Shown one piece after another: positions 16,137 to 24,551 of a DNA stretch of 29,436 nucleotides. The stretch is from Candidatus Shapirobacteria bacterium UBA2283 (GTDB lineage: Bacteria > Patescibacteriota > Microgenomatia > UBA12405): contig DDWP01000093.1 of the NCBI GenBank assembly GCA_002345725.1, positions 1 through 29,436 on the forward strand. Direction: 5' to 3'. The notes under the pieces were generated by a model. The model was given only the letters and a program-made list of their open reading frames with translations, did not search any database and was not told the DNA's origin. The translations under genes and the position numbers were made by a program. How positions within the stretch are numbered: position 1 is the first letter of the stretch; each line of letters opens with the position of its first letter.

Positions 16137-16797
16137 AAAAATTTTTGTAACTGGAGCCGGGGGAAAGATTGGATCAAAACTAGTTTTGGCTTTAAGGAAG
16201 TCAGGGTATGATGTGTTGACACTAAAAAGGCCGGGGGTAGATATATTGGAAGTGGCTAAATATAAAAAAGAAATGAGGAGTTGTGATTATGTTTACCATT
16301 TGGTGGCATATCAAAATGTGCTTGATAAAAAGGAAGATGAATTTTATCGAGTTAATGTTAAGGGAACTCAGGCAATAATGAGAGCATTGAAAGGGTCGAG
16401 AATTAAAAAGTTTTTGTATGTGTCGACGGTGATGGTGTTTGACAAAAACGAGACAAAGAATTTTTATGTGACAAGCAAGAGAGAGGCCCTAAAGTTAGTT
16501 AAGAAAAGTGATCTGCCTTGGGTGGTGGTCTACCCGAGTATTGTGGTGGATTTAAAAGAAAAGATGGTCTGGTGGAGAAGATTGTTGACTGGAGGAGTGC
16601 CAGGAGGTTTGATGTCGCGCTTGGGTGATAGAGAGAGATGGATAAAATTTATTTGGATTGACGATTTGATAGAGGAGATGGTGGACCTGGTAAAAAATAG
16701 CCGAGTGGGAAAAGAATATATATTGGAAAAAGAAAAGGTGCGAGCTAAGGATTATATGCAATTGATGAGGGATAGGATTAGGGCGATAGAACGGTAG
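16120..16797 (+). CDS. Short SDR-type NAD(P)-dependent epimerase/dehydratase
   Basis: A 225-residue extended-SDR-like protein. The NAD(P)-binding loop is TGAGGKIGS (11-19, GxxGxxG), an aspartate at about D41 follows the second strand, and the catalytic pair is Y116-VTS-K120 with S102/T103 in YVSTVMVF. These residues fit nucleotide-sugar epimerases or dehydratases (RmlD/GalE-like). The protein is about 80 residues shorter than typical family members, which fits a reduced C-terminal substrate domain, although no frameshift is seen. It starts inside the methyltransferase gene and is followed after 5 bp by the transposase gene. Activity on a sugar nucleotide is inferred from family and context. 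Confidence 0.83.
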   Translation: MSVKNKKIFVTGAGGKIGSKLVLALRKSGYDVLTLKRPGVDILEVAKYKKEMRSCDYVYHLVAYQNVLDKKEDEFYRVNVKGTQAIMRALKGSRIKKFLYVSTVMVFDKNETKNFYVTSKREALKLVKKSDLPWVVVYPSIVVDLKEKMVWWRRLLTGGVPGGLMSRLGDRERWIKFIWIDDLIEEMVDLVKNSRVGKEYILEKEKVRAKDYMQLMRDRIRAIER

Positions 16798-16802
16798 GAG
16801 AG

Positions 16803-17387
16803 ATGTTCTATAATTTATTTGTGGTTAGATTTGCTGAAAGATTCAAAATCGAGTCATCTAGGTTAGCAGGGTGGAATTATTCTGGTAAAGGGATTTATTT
16901 TATAACTATTTGTACACGATATCAGAACAATTTCTTTGGAAAGATAATGGACGGGAAGATGATTTACAAAGTGGCGGGTGAGATATGTGTGAATTGTATA
17001 AATGAAATTTCGAAACATTTTCCAGACGTTCGGTTGATAGAGTCTGTAGTTATGCCAAATCACGTACATATTCTATTCCATGTAGAGACGCACGATCGTG
17101 CGTCTCTACAAGATAATCGAAAAATCACGTTGATAAATTTGGGTCATAAAAACCATCCGGACTATTATTCAAGATTAAGCAAAAAATCTAATCAGGTTGT
17201 CCCTAACGTGATTAAGCAATTAAAATCGTCAGTCAAAAGAAAATGTAACCAGCAAAAGTTATATTTTGTTTGGCAAGACAGATATTATGATGAAGTTATT
17301 AAAGACAATAAAAGGTTAAATACGATTAAATATTATATTAAGAATAATATAAAGAACTGGCAGAAAGACAAATTGTATCGTGCTTAA
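16803..17387 (+). CDS. REP-associated tyrosine transposase (RAYT, IS200/Y1_Tnp family)
   Basis: A 194-residue single-stranded DNA HUH transposase of the RAYT type. Motifs are RLAGWNYSGKGIYFITICT (20-38), the HUH motif MPNHVHILF (H87, H89) and WQDRYYDEVI (157-166), where Y161/Y162 is the candidate nucleophile, followed by IKYYIKNNIKNW (175-186). RAYTs act on REP-type palindromes. Exactly such a 30-bp perfect palindrome is built in frame into this gene, encoding residues 94-102 a few residues after the HUH motif. The frame is intact, so the enzyme may be functional. A GGAG sequence precedes the ATG closely. No terminal inverted repeats or target duplications are visible. Its end overlaps the opposing GT4 gene by 4 bp. 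Confidence 0.93.
   Translation: MFYNLFVVRFAERFKIESSRLAGWNYSGKGIYFITICTRYQNNFFGKIMDGKMIYKVAGEICVNCINEISKHFPDVRLIESVVMPNHVHILFHVETHDRASLQDNRKITLINLGHKNHPDYYSRLSKKSNQVVPNVIKQLKSSVKRKCNQQKLYFVWQDRYYDEVIKDNKRLNTIKYYIKNNIKNWQKDKLYRA
17081..17110. repeat. Perfect 30-bp palindrome (REP-like) inside the RAYT gene
   Basis: The half-site TGTAGAGACGCACGA is followed by its exact reverse complement, giving a 30-bp perfect palindrome that could fold as a hairpin closed by CGATCG. Its length is ten codons, so it keeps the reading frame and encodes VETHDRASL. It is much more GC-rich than the flanking gene. It is the only copy I see in this window. Its form and place fit the REP sequences mobilised by RAYT proteins. 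Confidence 0.9.
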
Positions 17388-18475
17388 TAGTGGTGAGTGA
17401 TGTAAGAGAGATTTTTTTTGGAATAATGTTTTAAGGCATAGGGGCGACAGTTATCTTTTAGTTGATCATATATTTTTTTGTTGGTGTAAAGCTTTTCAAT
17501 TGCTTTGGTGAAATTAGAGACAGTCGGGGTGATAAAAATGGCAACTGATTTGTCGGCAGCTTCGATGGTGCCGCCAAGGTTACTACTAATAACAGGTGTA
17601 CCACAAGCGACTGATTCGGCAATGATTCTCCCCCACCCTTCATGATATTTTGATGGTACGCAGAGTAATGATGATGATTGATAATATTGATTTAATTGTG
17701 AGTATTTGACATCACCCAGAAGGGTTATATTTTTAAGTTGAGGGATTTTGGCATAGTCTGGGCCGGTACCGATAAAAGTGAATTTAATTTGAGGAAGGCG
17801 TTGAGCTACTATTGATAATAGCAAAACATTTTTGGCTGGTATCATGCGACCGACAAAAAGAACGGAGAATTGATGATTATTTTTTTTTGGTTGAAAATTG
17901 TTAAGATCTACCCAGTGATAATAACGAGAGACATTTTTGATGGCTAATTTTTTAAGTTGAACCATAGAACTGTCGGATTGGGTGAGTACCATATCAGTAT
18001 GGTTTAATATTTTTACTAAAATTTTAGTAGAGAGAGAGTTGAGAGGGACGTTGTCATAGGTCGAATAGATGCTGACTATATGTTTTTTGATATTGAATAT
18101 TCTTTTGAGAAAGATACCAATAATTGCTCCATTAATTCCGTGAGAATGAATAGTATCAATTTTTTGAGGTCGGAAAAGCAGTGATCGTAATAATAAGTAG
18201 GGGGTAATATAAAGTAAGTTTAATAATGGTAATTTTTCAAGTCGGTGAAAAATATTGCCACCAAACCATCTAAAACGATGGACGAGGGAATTGTTGCCTA
18301 TTTTTTCTGTCGCTTGATAGCTGGTCTTGGTTGATAATGGAGAATAGGTAAGGACAATGTTGCGATAGTTTTGCTTATCTAGTTCGTTAATTAAGTCGGT
18401 AAGATGGGTCTCAACACCACCAATATTGGGTGAGAAAAATGGAGTAATGTGGAGTATGGTTTTTATTGGTGCCAT
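17384..18475 (-). CDS. GT4 family glycosyltransferase
   Basis: A 363-residue GT-B family 4 enzyme and the last gene of the long right-hand operon. The N-terminal HITPFFSPNIGGVETHL (9-25) is the classic GT4 start with the GGVE acceptor-side loop. The donor half shows VLFVGRMIPAKNVLLL and the complete EX7E site in YHEGWGRIIAESVACGTP, followed by VISSNLGG. It acts at the cytoplasmic face, adding a sugar to a lipid-linked acceptor; the sugar is not identifiable. It overlaps the upstream GT2 gene by 13 bp and the convergent transposase gene by 4 bp. No terminator hairpin is seen after its stop. Confidence 0.92.
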   Translation of the reverse strand: MAPIKTILHITPFFSPNIGGVETHLTDLINELDKQNYRNIVLTYSPLSTKTSYQATEKIGNNSLVHRFRWFGGNIFHRLEKLPLLNLLYITPYLLLRSLLFRPQKIDTIHSHGINGAIIGIFLKRIFNIKKHIVSIYSTYDNVPLNSLSTKILVKILNHTDMVLTQSDSSMVQLKKLAIKNVSRYYHWVDLNNFQPKKNNHQFSVLFVGRMIPAKNVLLLSIVAQRLPQIKFTFIGTGPDYAKIPQLKNITLLGDVKYSQLNQYYQSSSLLCVPSKYHEGWGRIIAESVACGTPVISSNLGGTIEAADKSVAIFITPTVSNFTKAIEKLYTNKKIYDQLKDNCRPYALKHYSKKNLSYITHHY

Positions 18476-19488
18476 TTTTGTCTGTCTTGAGATATCTTAA
18501 AACCTAAAAGATGAAGTAGCGTATAAAAAGAGTAGATAAAGGTGGTGATGAGGCAAGCAAAAGGGTGAAAAAACCAAGCAATATCGCGAAGCTTAAAATA
18601 ACCCTGGATCGATTTGAATAGAGCCGGAAAAAAAAGAAGAGAATAAATAGCGAAGAGTATATTTTTATTATCGAGTGGCGGTTGCCATTGGTAGGTGCGA
18701 ATTTTTTTGTAAAAATAAATATCTTTGATACGTCGTGATTGTTTTTTGATGAACTTGGAAATAGACGATTCACAGTAGGTGTGGATAATACCAATTTTGA
18801 CTTTGGCAAAGTAAATTGGCTTTGAGGTTGCGTTGAGGGCAGTAGTGATAATGTCAATATCAAAAAGATAATCGCCATTAAAATTGTTTTTTAAGAATTC
18901 TGATCTGAAGACGGTTCCGTTGGCTCCGATAGTGGGGATAGTTTTTTTGGGGTGGAGGGTAATTAGTAAATAGTTGTCAAATTCGGTGGTGGGGATGTCA
19001 AGACCGGTCCATTTGCCACTTAGGGTACTTTGACGATCGTAGTTGCCAAGAAAATAAGCGTAAGGATCATTGGCGCCTAAAAGAGCCGAGTAACGTTCAA
19101 TAAAACCAGCATCGCGTCGATAGGTAAATTCAATTGGTTCGGCCCCAATAATTTCTGGGGAAGTTGAAAATGGAGATAGCATTAGAGTGAGCCAATTATT
19201 TTGAGGGAGGATGTTGTCAGAATCGATGAAAATAATGTATTGGCCGGTGGCAGATTTAACTCCGACAGCCTTACCAGCTTCGGCGGTTTTTAAGGGGTTT
19301 TGAAAAATTTTGCAGGAAAACTTTTTAGCTATAGATAAAGTTTCATCGATAGATCCGCCATCGAGAATAAGTATTTCAACTCTGTCTTGGGGATAGTTTT
19401 GAGAGCGAATTGATTGTAGACAATTTTTTAAAACATTGCCTGAATTGAGGACTGGGATAACAATGGAAATCTTAGAATATGCCGGCAT
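18463..19488 (-). CDS. GT2 family glycosyltransferase with C-terminal membrane segments
   Basis: A 341-residue family 2 enzyme. The fold begins at KISIVIPVLNSGNVLKNCL (6-24), with D43 in ILDGGSIDET and the metal site D89-S-D91 in IFIDSDNILP. The C-terminal third has hydrophobic stretches (about 275-330), so it is likely anchored in the membrane. This layout resembles GT2 enzymes that extend polyprenyl-linked glycans. The gene overlaps the radical SAM gene upstream by 17 bp and the GT4 gene downstream by 13 bp. The sugar is unknown. Confidence 0.9.
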   Translation of the reverse strand: MPAYSKISIVIPVLNSGNVLKNCLQSIRSQNYPQDRVEILILDGGSIDETLSIAKKFSCKIFQNPLKTAEAGKAVGVKSATGQYIIFIDSDNILPQNNWLTLMLSPFSTSPEIIGAEPIEFTYRRDAGFIERYSALLGANDPYAYFLGNYDRQSTLSGKWTGLDIPTTEFDNYLLITLHPKKTIPTIGANGTVFRSEFLKNNFNGDYLFDIDIITTALNATSKPIYFAKVKIGIIHTYCESSISKFIKKQSRRIKDIYFYKKIRTYQWQPPLDNKNILFAIYSLLFFPALFKSIQGYFKLRDIAWFFHPFACLITTFIYSFYTLLHLLGFKISQDRQKWHQ

Positions 19489-21028
19489 AGCGATGAACTA
19501 GAGAAAAAATCCAGTAATCAACGGGGAAAAGAAAGAATTTTAGTTTCCAGCGGATGCTAACTAAAAGCAGAGCAACATAATAACTAAAAGTAAAAATGGC
19601 TCGAGTGAAGATGTTGTTTAGGCGGGGGTAAAGCATGGTGTAAGTATCACGATCCATAATTCCAAAAATATATTGAGTGAGCATGGCAGTAAGTTGGGCG
19701 TCGGCGTGGCTGATCCATTTTTGACGAATGGTTTCTTGGAAGGCATTTTCTGGAGACATGAGGTAAGTACTCCAACCAACGAGACTCTTGGGTGTTTTGA
19801 GGCCAAGTTTGACAGCTCGGTCGTAAAGTGGAGCTCCGGGGTAAGGTAGGAAAACATAATAGGTATAACGATTGCGGTTACAAATTTTTAGAAGCTTATC
19901 AATCAGTCCGAGAGTGGCTTGGTATTCGGAAGCAACAAACTTGTTGTTCTCTGTCGAATCTTTTGACCAAGGTAGTCCGACTAAAAATGAGTAAAGAATT
20001 TTTATTTTATACTTGTGACAGAGACGAGTAAACTTAATAATTTCTTTAACATTCATATCTTTACTAATCATGTCTAAAGCTGCTTGAGAGCCGGATTCGG
20101 CACCGGTGAGAATCATGGTGCAGCCTGATTTTTTCATTAATTTCCAGGTACTTTCTTGGTAGCGACTTAATTGGCCAACACGACCGTTGGCGTTACCCCA
20201 TTTGATGGGAATTTTATATTTGAGTATTCCCTGACAAATTTCTCTAACTCTTTTTTCGTCCACAAAAAAATTACTATCGTAAACGGCAATTGAATCGACA
20301 TGGTATTTTTTTACTAAGTGTCGCCATTCTGATAGAACAATTTTAGATGGAACAGGACTCCAGGTTCTTTTGTTAACTATTTGTTCGACACAAAAACCAC
20401 AACGATGAGGACAGCCATAACTAGAGATGTAGTGGGCTGTCTTGAGACCGTATTCGGTGGTCTGGTGACATTTTTCCATATCGACGAGATGATAAGGTAA
20501 TGGAGGGAGACGAGACAGATCTGTCTGACCTCGGTCGGGGGTAGATATTATTTTGTTTTTTGATTTGTAGACTAAGCCAGGAATATCTTTGAGGTCTGAT
20601 TTATTTTCTAGGGCATGAACTAATTCGGTAAAAGTAACGTCACCTTGACCTTTGACGATGATATCTACATAGGGGTTTTTGATTGTTTCAAGAGGCAGAA
20701 TAGAAGGGTGCCAGCCACCCCAGACTATGGGGATATGAGGATATTTCTTCTTGAAAGCTTTGGCAATACGAAGACCATCCTTGATCTGAAAACCAGTCAT
20801 AGCACTGATACCAAGACAGACCGAGCCTTCCCCTGTTTTGAGGATTTGTTTAAGATAGTCTGGTTGAAGATAATTAGCAAAGATCTTAATATCGTAACCT
20901 TGTTGATCTAAAGTTCTGGAGATAGCTAGAAGGGCTAGAGGTGTCCCTTTCCACTTTCTTTCTAGAGGAGTGGGTGAGGGAAAAAAAAGAATTATTTTTT
21001 TGTTAGCCGCCGATATATCCTTTTTCAT
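19472..21028 (-). CDS. Radical SAM protein with N-terminal B12-binding-like domain
   Basis: A 518-residue class B-like radical SAM protein. Residues 10-145 form a B12-binding-like Rossmann domain (KIILFFPSPTP; GISAMTGFQI; IVWGGWHPSILP), but the DxHxxG cobalamin-ligand motif is absent. The radical SAM cluster motif is YGCPHRCGFCVEQ with C206, C210 and C213, followed by YDSNFFVD and a GAESGS loop. Relatives include BchE-like cyclases and methyltransferases of lipid or sugar substrates. The C terminus has a hydrophobic stretch that may contact membrane. It lies between GT genes with 26-bp and 17-bp overlaps, suggesting modification of the same glycan or its lipid carrier. Substrate unknown. Confidence 0.92.
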   Translation of the reverse strand: MKKDISAANKKIILFFPSPTPLERKWKGTPLALLAISRTLDQQGYDIKIFANYLQPDYLKQILKTGEGSVCLGISAMTGFQIKDGLRIAKAFKKKYPHIPIVWGGWHPSILPLETIKNPYVDIIVKGQGDVTFTELVHALENKSDLKDIPGLVYKSKNKIISTPDRGQTDLSRLPPLPYHLVDMEKCHQTTEYGLKTAHYISSYGCPHRCGFCVEQIVNKRTWSPVPSKIVLSEWRHLVKKYHVDSIAVYDSNFFVDEKRVREICQGILKYKIPIKWGNANGRVGQLSRYQESTWKLMKKSGCTMILTGAESGSQAALDMISKDMNVKEIIKFTRLCHKYKIKILYSFLVGLPWSKDSTENNKFVASEYQATLGLIDKLLKICNRNRYTYYVFLPYPGAPLYDRAVKLGLKTPKSLVGWSTYLMSPENAFQETIRQKWISHADAQLTAMLTQYIFGIMDRDTYTMLYPRLNNIFTRAIFTFSYYVALLLVSIRWKLKFFLFPVDYWIFSLVHRYAGIF

Positions 21029-21947
21029 TTGTCTTGTGTGGTGAAAAATCTAAGTTTTTTGTGAAAAAACCAATAATAAAGAGTACACCGTAGTAGACGT
21101 GGGTGCAAGGTATGGTAATGGTAGCTAAAAGAGAGATGATAGGGCGATTATTTTTTAAGAAACTGAGAAAGGTGATAAGTAGAAGGAAGAGATATAAATA
21201 GAGAGGGAGAGGAAATAGAATAGAAAATGGTAGATAGATAACAAATAGACTGGGGACGATATAACCTATTCTTAGGCTTGTTTTTGGATATATACGAGCG
21301 AAGTTGCCGCGATGAAGAGCGTAGCGAGTAATTTGTTGGAGATGGGGAATAACGACGGGCCGACGATGGTGGTAGACAATAAGGTCAGGATGGTAAAGTA
21401 TTTTTTTGTTGAGCTTGTAGACAAGGTTGGCACAAAGAATAGTATCTTCCCCTGGCCAATGATGAGTGTCGAAACCTTTAATTTTTATAAAGTCAGATTT
21501 TTTAACTATAAGATTGACTGAAGGAAAATCATCGACAAAACGTTGACTGCTAATAGAATTACGGTAAGTACCGGCTCCCCCACTGCCAAGAAATGAAGAC
21601 CAGACTAGGCCGGAAGCTTGTTGGCGAATGTTGTCTGATGGCGGAGTGAGACAGGGTCCGCAGACAGCAGATATATTGGGAGTAAATAATTTTGAGGCCT
21701 GTTGAAGCCAGTTGGGTGAAGGATAGGAATCGTCGTCAAGAAAGGCAAGATATGTGCCTCTAGCTTTTTTGGCTCCGAGATTTCTTTTGATAGCTGGGCT
21801 GACATTACCGGATATTTTGTCGGTAATAATTATGATTTCAAAATTTGTATATGATTGTTGTTTGAGGTGAGATATGGTTTCTTTGAGATAGTTGGTGGGG
21901 ATTCTGACAGGAATAATAATGGAGAAAAGAGGTGTTTTGTTGTTCAT
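21003..21947 (-). CDS. GT2 family glycosyltransferase with C-terminal membrane segments
   Basis: A 314-residue family 2 enzyme. It starts FSIIIPVRIPTNYLKETI (8-25), carries the DDD metal site in AFLDDDSYPSPNW (D71-D73), and later has HWPGEDTILCANLVYKL, equivalent to the ED base motif of inverting GT2 enzymes, then YHHRR. Residues about 240-300 are hydrophobic with two or three membrane segments. It probably works at the membrane on lipid-linked glycan. The gene starts 1 bp after the stop of the DPM-like GT2 gene and overlaps the radical SAM gene by 26 bp. Confidence 0.9.
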   Translation of the reverse strand: MNNKTPLFSIIIPVRIPTNYLKETISHLKQQSYTNFEIIIITDKISGNVSPAIKRNLGAKKARGTYLAFLDDDSYPSPNWLQQASKLFTPNISAVCGPCLTPPSDNIRQQASGLVWSSFLGSGGAGTYRNSISSQRFVDDFPSVNLIVKKSDFIKIKGFDTHHWPGEDTILCANLVYKLNKKILYHPDLIVYHHRRPVVIPHLQQITRYALHRGNFARIYPKTSLRIGYIVPSLFVIYLPFSILFPLPLYLYLFLLLITFLSFLKNNRPIISLLATITIPCTHVYYGVLFIIGFFTKNLDFSPHKTNEKGYIGG

Positions 21948-21948
21948 A

Positions 21949-22749
21949 TTATCCAGTGTTAATTCTCATATCAAGCTCTTTATCGTAAACCCACTTACGT
22001 TTATTTTTGTCATCATAATAGTGGATTATGCGAAGCCTGTAAAATACAGCCAGGGCATCGATGAGAGAACGATAAATTATTTTAAGTCCAGAAGCGTGAG
22101 TTAGGCTATCGAAAACATAATTAAGTTTAATTGGTGCTTCGAATATTCGAGTAAAACCAAGGTGGTTGGCGACTGAGAGTATTTCAAGGTCGAAGGCGTA
22201 GCTTTTGACTAGTAGTCGAGGAAGAACTTTAATTAGGACTTTTCTTTTAAATATCTTAAGACCGGCCTGAGTATCTCTAACTTTTAGGCCGAGAAGAACT
22301 CGAGAAATTATCTGAGCTCCGAGGCTAATAATTTTTCTTTCAAAAGGATATTTGACAATGGAGGCGGGGTGCCTTTTGGAGGCAACGATAATATCGGCCT
22401 CATACCACTCCATATGTTCGAGAATCATCGAGACACCATTGGGGTCGATCTCCATGCCGGCATCAATAAAAGCGACATAATTGCCTTTAGTGTGGGCCAT
22501 ACCAAAACGGACAGCGTAGCCTTTACCACGGTTGTGGCGATAGCCAATAACTTTGAGATGGTTGTTTTTTATGCTTTTGGCTATGCGGTAGGATTTATCA
22601 ATAGAGATACCATCAACCACGACAATTAATTCAAAGTCATAGCGAAGCTGACTGAGGCTAGTAATTATCTGCTCGAGGTCTTTTTTGATGGTTTTTTCCT
22701 GACGGTATACAGGGACAATAACCGATAAAAAATTAGGACGTTTTTTCAT
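21949..22749 (-). CDS. GT2 polyprenyl/dolichyl-phosphate sugar synthase-like enzyme (DPM1/ALG5-like)
   Basis: A 266-residue GT2 with the pattern of dolichyl-phosphate glucose/mannose synthases: SVIVPVYRQEKTI (9-21), VVVDGISIDKS (43-53) and the HNRGKGYAVRFGM block (72-84). The metal site reads FIDAGMEIDP (D96-A-G) where DADxQ is usual. No membrane segments are present, as in ALG5/DPM1 catalytic units without anchors. It could make the polyprenyl-phosphate sugar used by the ArnT-like and PTPS-related membrane enzymes encoded upstream in the same operon; that link is inference. It overlaps the upstream GT4 gene by 17 bp. Confidence 0.88.
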   Translation of the reverse strand: MKKRPNFLSVIVPVYRQEKTIKKDLEQIITSLSQLRYDFELIVVVDGISIDKSYRIAKSIKNNHLKVIGYRHNRGKGYAVRFGMAHTKGNYVAFIDAGMEIDPNGVSMILEHMEWYEADIIVASKRHPASIVKYPFERKIISLGAQIISRVLLGLKVRDTQAGLKIFKRKVLIKVLPRLLVKSYAFDLEILSVANHLGFTRIFEAPIKLNYVFDSLTHASGLKIIYRSLIDALAVFYRLRIIHYYDDKNKRKWVYDKELDMRINTG

Positions 22750-23794
22750 CTAGTAGAGTGAGTTTGTAAAGATAGAGAGTCTGGATGGCAGTCTGTTGCC
22801 AGGAGAAAGTTTTGGAACGAGCTAGACCTTTGGTACGATATTCTTGTTGCAGACTGGAGTCGCTCCAAACTTCTTGAAGAGCTCTATTTAAACCGTTTTT
22901 GCTGTAGGGGTCGAAGAAATGTCCATTGAAATCCATAACTTCGGGTAGAGATGTTTCATGACTATAAATAACTGGAGTGCCACAACTCATGGCTTCAACA
23001 ACAGGTAGACCAAAACCTTCAGCAAAAGATGGTTGACAGTAGATAGTGGCAAGATTATAGATATGGGGAAGATCTTCGTCTTTGACAAAACCGAGACAAC
23101 TAATTAATGGAGATTTAATTGATTGGAGCCAATGGATGTCCTGAGTCCAGGGATGAATGGGGACTTCTTTTACAGCAGATGAGCCAACGATAACTAAGGG
23201 ATATTTTAATTGAAGACAAGCTTTAACGAGAGAAGGGACATTTTTGTTCCAATTAATATCACCGACATAAAGGACAAATTTCTGAGGTAGGTTGTATTTG
23301 TTGATAGGTTTTTTTATGGGTCGAAAAATTGAATCAGCTGCTTCGTAAGTGACAAATATTCTGTCGACAGGATAGTTGAGGTATTCGCTAATAAGATGCT
23401 TGGAATAGTGAGACACGGTGATAATATGGTTAGCTTGTTGGGCAAGGAAACGCTGAATTAACCATTTTATTTCACCTTTGATGCCAACAGGATAATGTTG
23501 TTTGAATTGACGTTCGATAATGTCGTGGATGGTGATGATAGTGGGGATCTTTTTTAGAGGGAGGGTTAGTTTAAAGGGGTCGAAGTAGGGGTAATGGACG
23601 AGATCGTAATTTTCAATTTTTAATTTAGAATTTACAATTAAGTCTATTTGGAAGTTTTGATAATCAGGATTGACTTTAACTTCATGTTGGAGAGCATCGA
23701 CTAAATGTTTGGTGTAGAAACCAACTCCACGCAGAGCATTGCCATCATTAAGAGGAGAAGTATCGATAGCAATTTTAATTCTTTTGTTTTTCAT
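22733..23794 (-). CDS. GT4 family glycosyltransferase
   Basis: A 353-residue GT-B family 4 enzyme starting MKNKRIKIAIDTSPLND and continuing GVGFYTKHLVDAL, the pattern of mannosyltransferase-like GT4 proteins. The donor site is complete: FVLYVGDINWNKN, then SFAEGFGLPVVEAMSCGTP with its EX7E pair. I place the start at 23794 rather than at an ATG 25 codons upstream, because the extension is hydrophobic, lies wholly in the upstream gene, and has no family match; the remaining overlap is 20 bp. A short AT-rich simple repeat encodes VNSKLKIENY in the acceptor domain. Sugar unknown. Confidence 0.9.
   Translation of the reverse strand: MKNKRIKIAIDTSPLNDGNALRGVGFYTKHLVDALQHEVKVNPDYQNFQIDLIVNSKLKIENYDLVHYPYFDPFKLTLPLKKIPTIITIHDIIERQFKQHYPVGIKGEIKWLIQRFLAQQANHIITVSHYSKHLISEYLNYPVDRIFVTYEAADSIFRPIKKPINKYNLPQKFVLYVGDINWNKNVPSLVKACLQLKYPLVIVGSSAVKEVPIHPWTQDIHWLQSIKSPLISCLGFVKDEDLPHIYNLATIYCQPSFAEGFGLPVVEAMSCGTPVIYSHETSLPEVMDFNGHFFDPYSKNGLNRALQEVWSDSSLQQEYRTKGLARSKTFSWQQTAIQTLYLYKLTLLDEKTS
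23606..23641. repeat. Short AT-rich degenerate repeat in frame in a GT4 gene
   Basis: On the minus strand, related units such as AATTGTAA, ATTCTAAA, TTAAAAAT and TGAAAATT follow each other and encode VNSKLKIENY. Units are degenerate and about 8 bp long. The block looks like a simple-sequence expansion inserted in a surface loop, and it resembles in style the three blocks in the ArnT-like gene upstream. Confidence 0.5.
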
Positions 23795-24551
23795 AAAGCT
23801 TAATATAGGCAATGGGAAAACGTAAGGCAGAATACCAAGCAAATACAAATCCAGGAAAACCATCAACATAACCGCGATGGCGGAAATAGGCTAAGACAAA
23901 CCAAGAAATTGGTTTGACAACGAAATAGCGAATAAAATTTATCTTGGTGACAGTGACACCCTCTTGAAGCAATTGTGAGGCTAGTAGAGAAGTGTAACGG
24001 TCACTTCTTAATAGATATCGGGAGAAATTTGGATCGGAGAAATGAAGTAAGTCTTGGGTAAGATGGCCAATGTTACCGTCGATACTAGCTTGTTCGTGGA
24101 CATCGAGACAGGGTAGCTTGCCTTTGCCGTTGCGATACAGCCGGATAGTGGCGTCGGGGTAAATACCTCCTTTAGTAAGGAATTTGCCTAAGAAAAAATT
24201 TTTGCGGTTGATCCAGAAACCGTTTTCTGTCGGATTACTTTCGATAGTACTGATGATTTCTCTTTGTAGTTCCTGGGTAACAACTTCGTCGGCATCAAGC
24301 TGGAGTATCCAGTCGGAAGAGCAGGCTTCTATAGCCATTTGTTTGTTGATATGAAAGATGGGTTTGTTGGTAGTGGAGATGACTTTGACCTTTTTGAACT
24401 TTTTGGCGAGAGAGACAGTGTCGTCAGACGACTGACCATCAACAATAATTATTTCGCTGGCAAAAGAATCGACGGCTTCAAGACAACGGGTTATATTTTC
24501 TTGTTCGTTATAAGTAGCAATGGCAATGGATATTTTCATATTATTTTTCAT
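23775..24551 (-). CDS. GT2 family glycosyltransferase (WaaE/KdtX-like)
   Basis: A 258-residue GT2 similar in layout to WaaE-type LPS-core beta-glycosyltransferases: ISIAIATYNEQENITRCL (7-24), IIIVDGQSSDDT (34-45) and the metal site LQLDADEVV (D85-A-D87), then a WINRKNFFLGKF block and a conserved GxYPDxxxRLYRNG-like region. A hydrophobic, aromatic C terminus probably touches the membrane. Start may be the ATG at 24551 or the one at 24539; the first overlaps the upstream gene by 11 bp. The sugar is unknown, since this subfamily acts on several sugars. Confidence 0.9.
   Translation of the reverse strand: MKNNMKISIAIATYNEQENITRCLEAVDSFASEIIIVDGQSSDDTVSLAKKFKKVKVISTTNKPIFHINKQMAIEACSSDWILQLDADEVVTQELQREIISTIESNPTENGFWINRKNFFLGKFLTKGGIYPDATIRLYRNGKGKLPCLDVHEQASIDGNIGHLTQDLLHFSDPNFSRYLLRSDRYTSLLASQLLQEGVTVTKINFIRYFVVKPISWFVLAYFRHRGYVDGFPGFVFAWYSALRFPIAYIKLYEKQKN

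Noticed and set aside
17081..17110. Rho-independent terminator at the palindrome
   Set aside because: It is inside a coding region and has no T run after it; a REP-like element fits better.
23795..23869. 25-codon N-terminal extension of the GT4 gene at 22733
   Set aside because: The hydrophobic extension is encoded wholly within the end of the upstream GT2 gene and does not match the GT4 N terminus.
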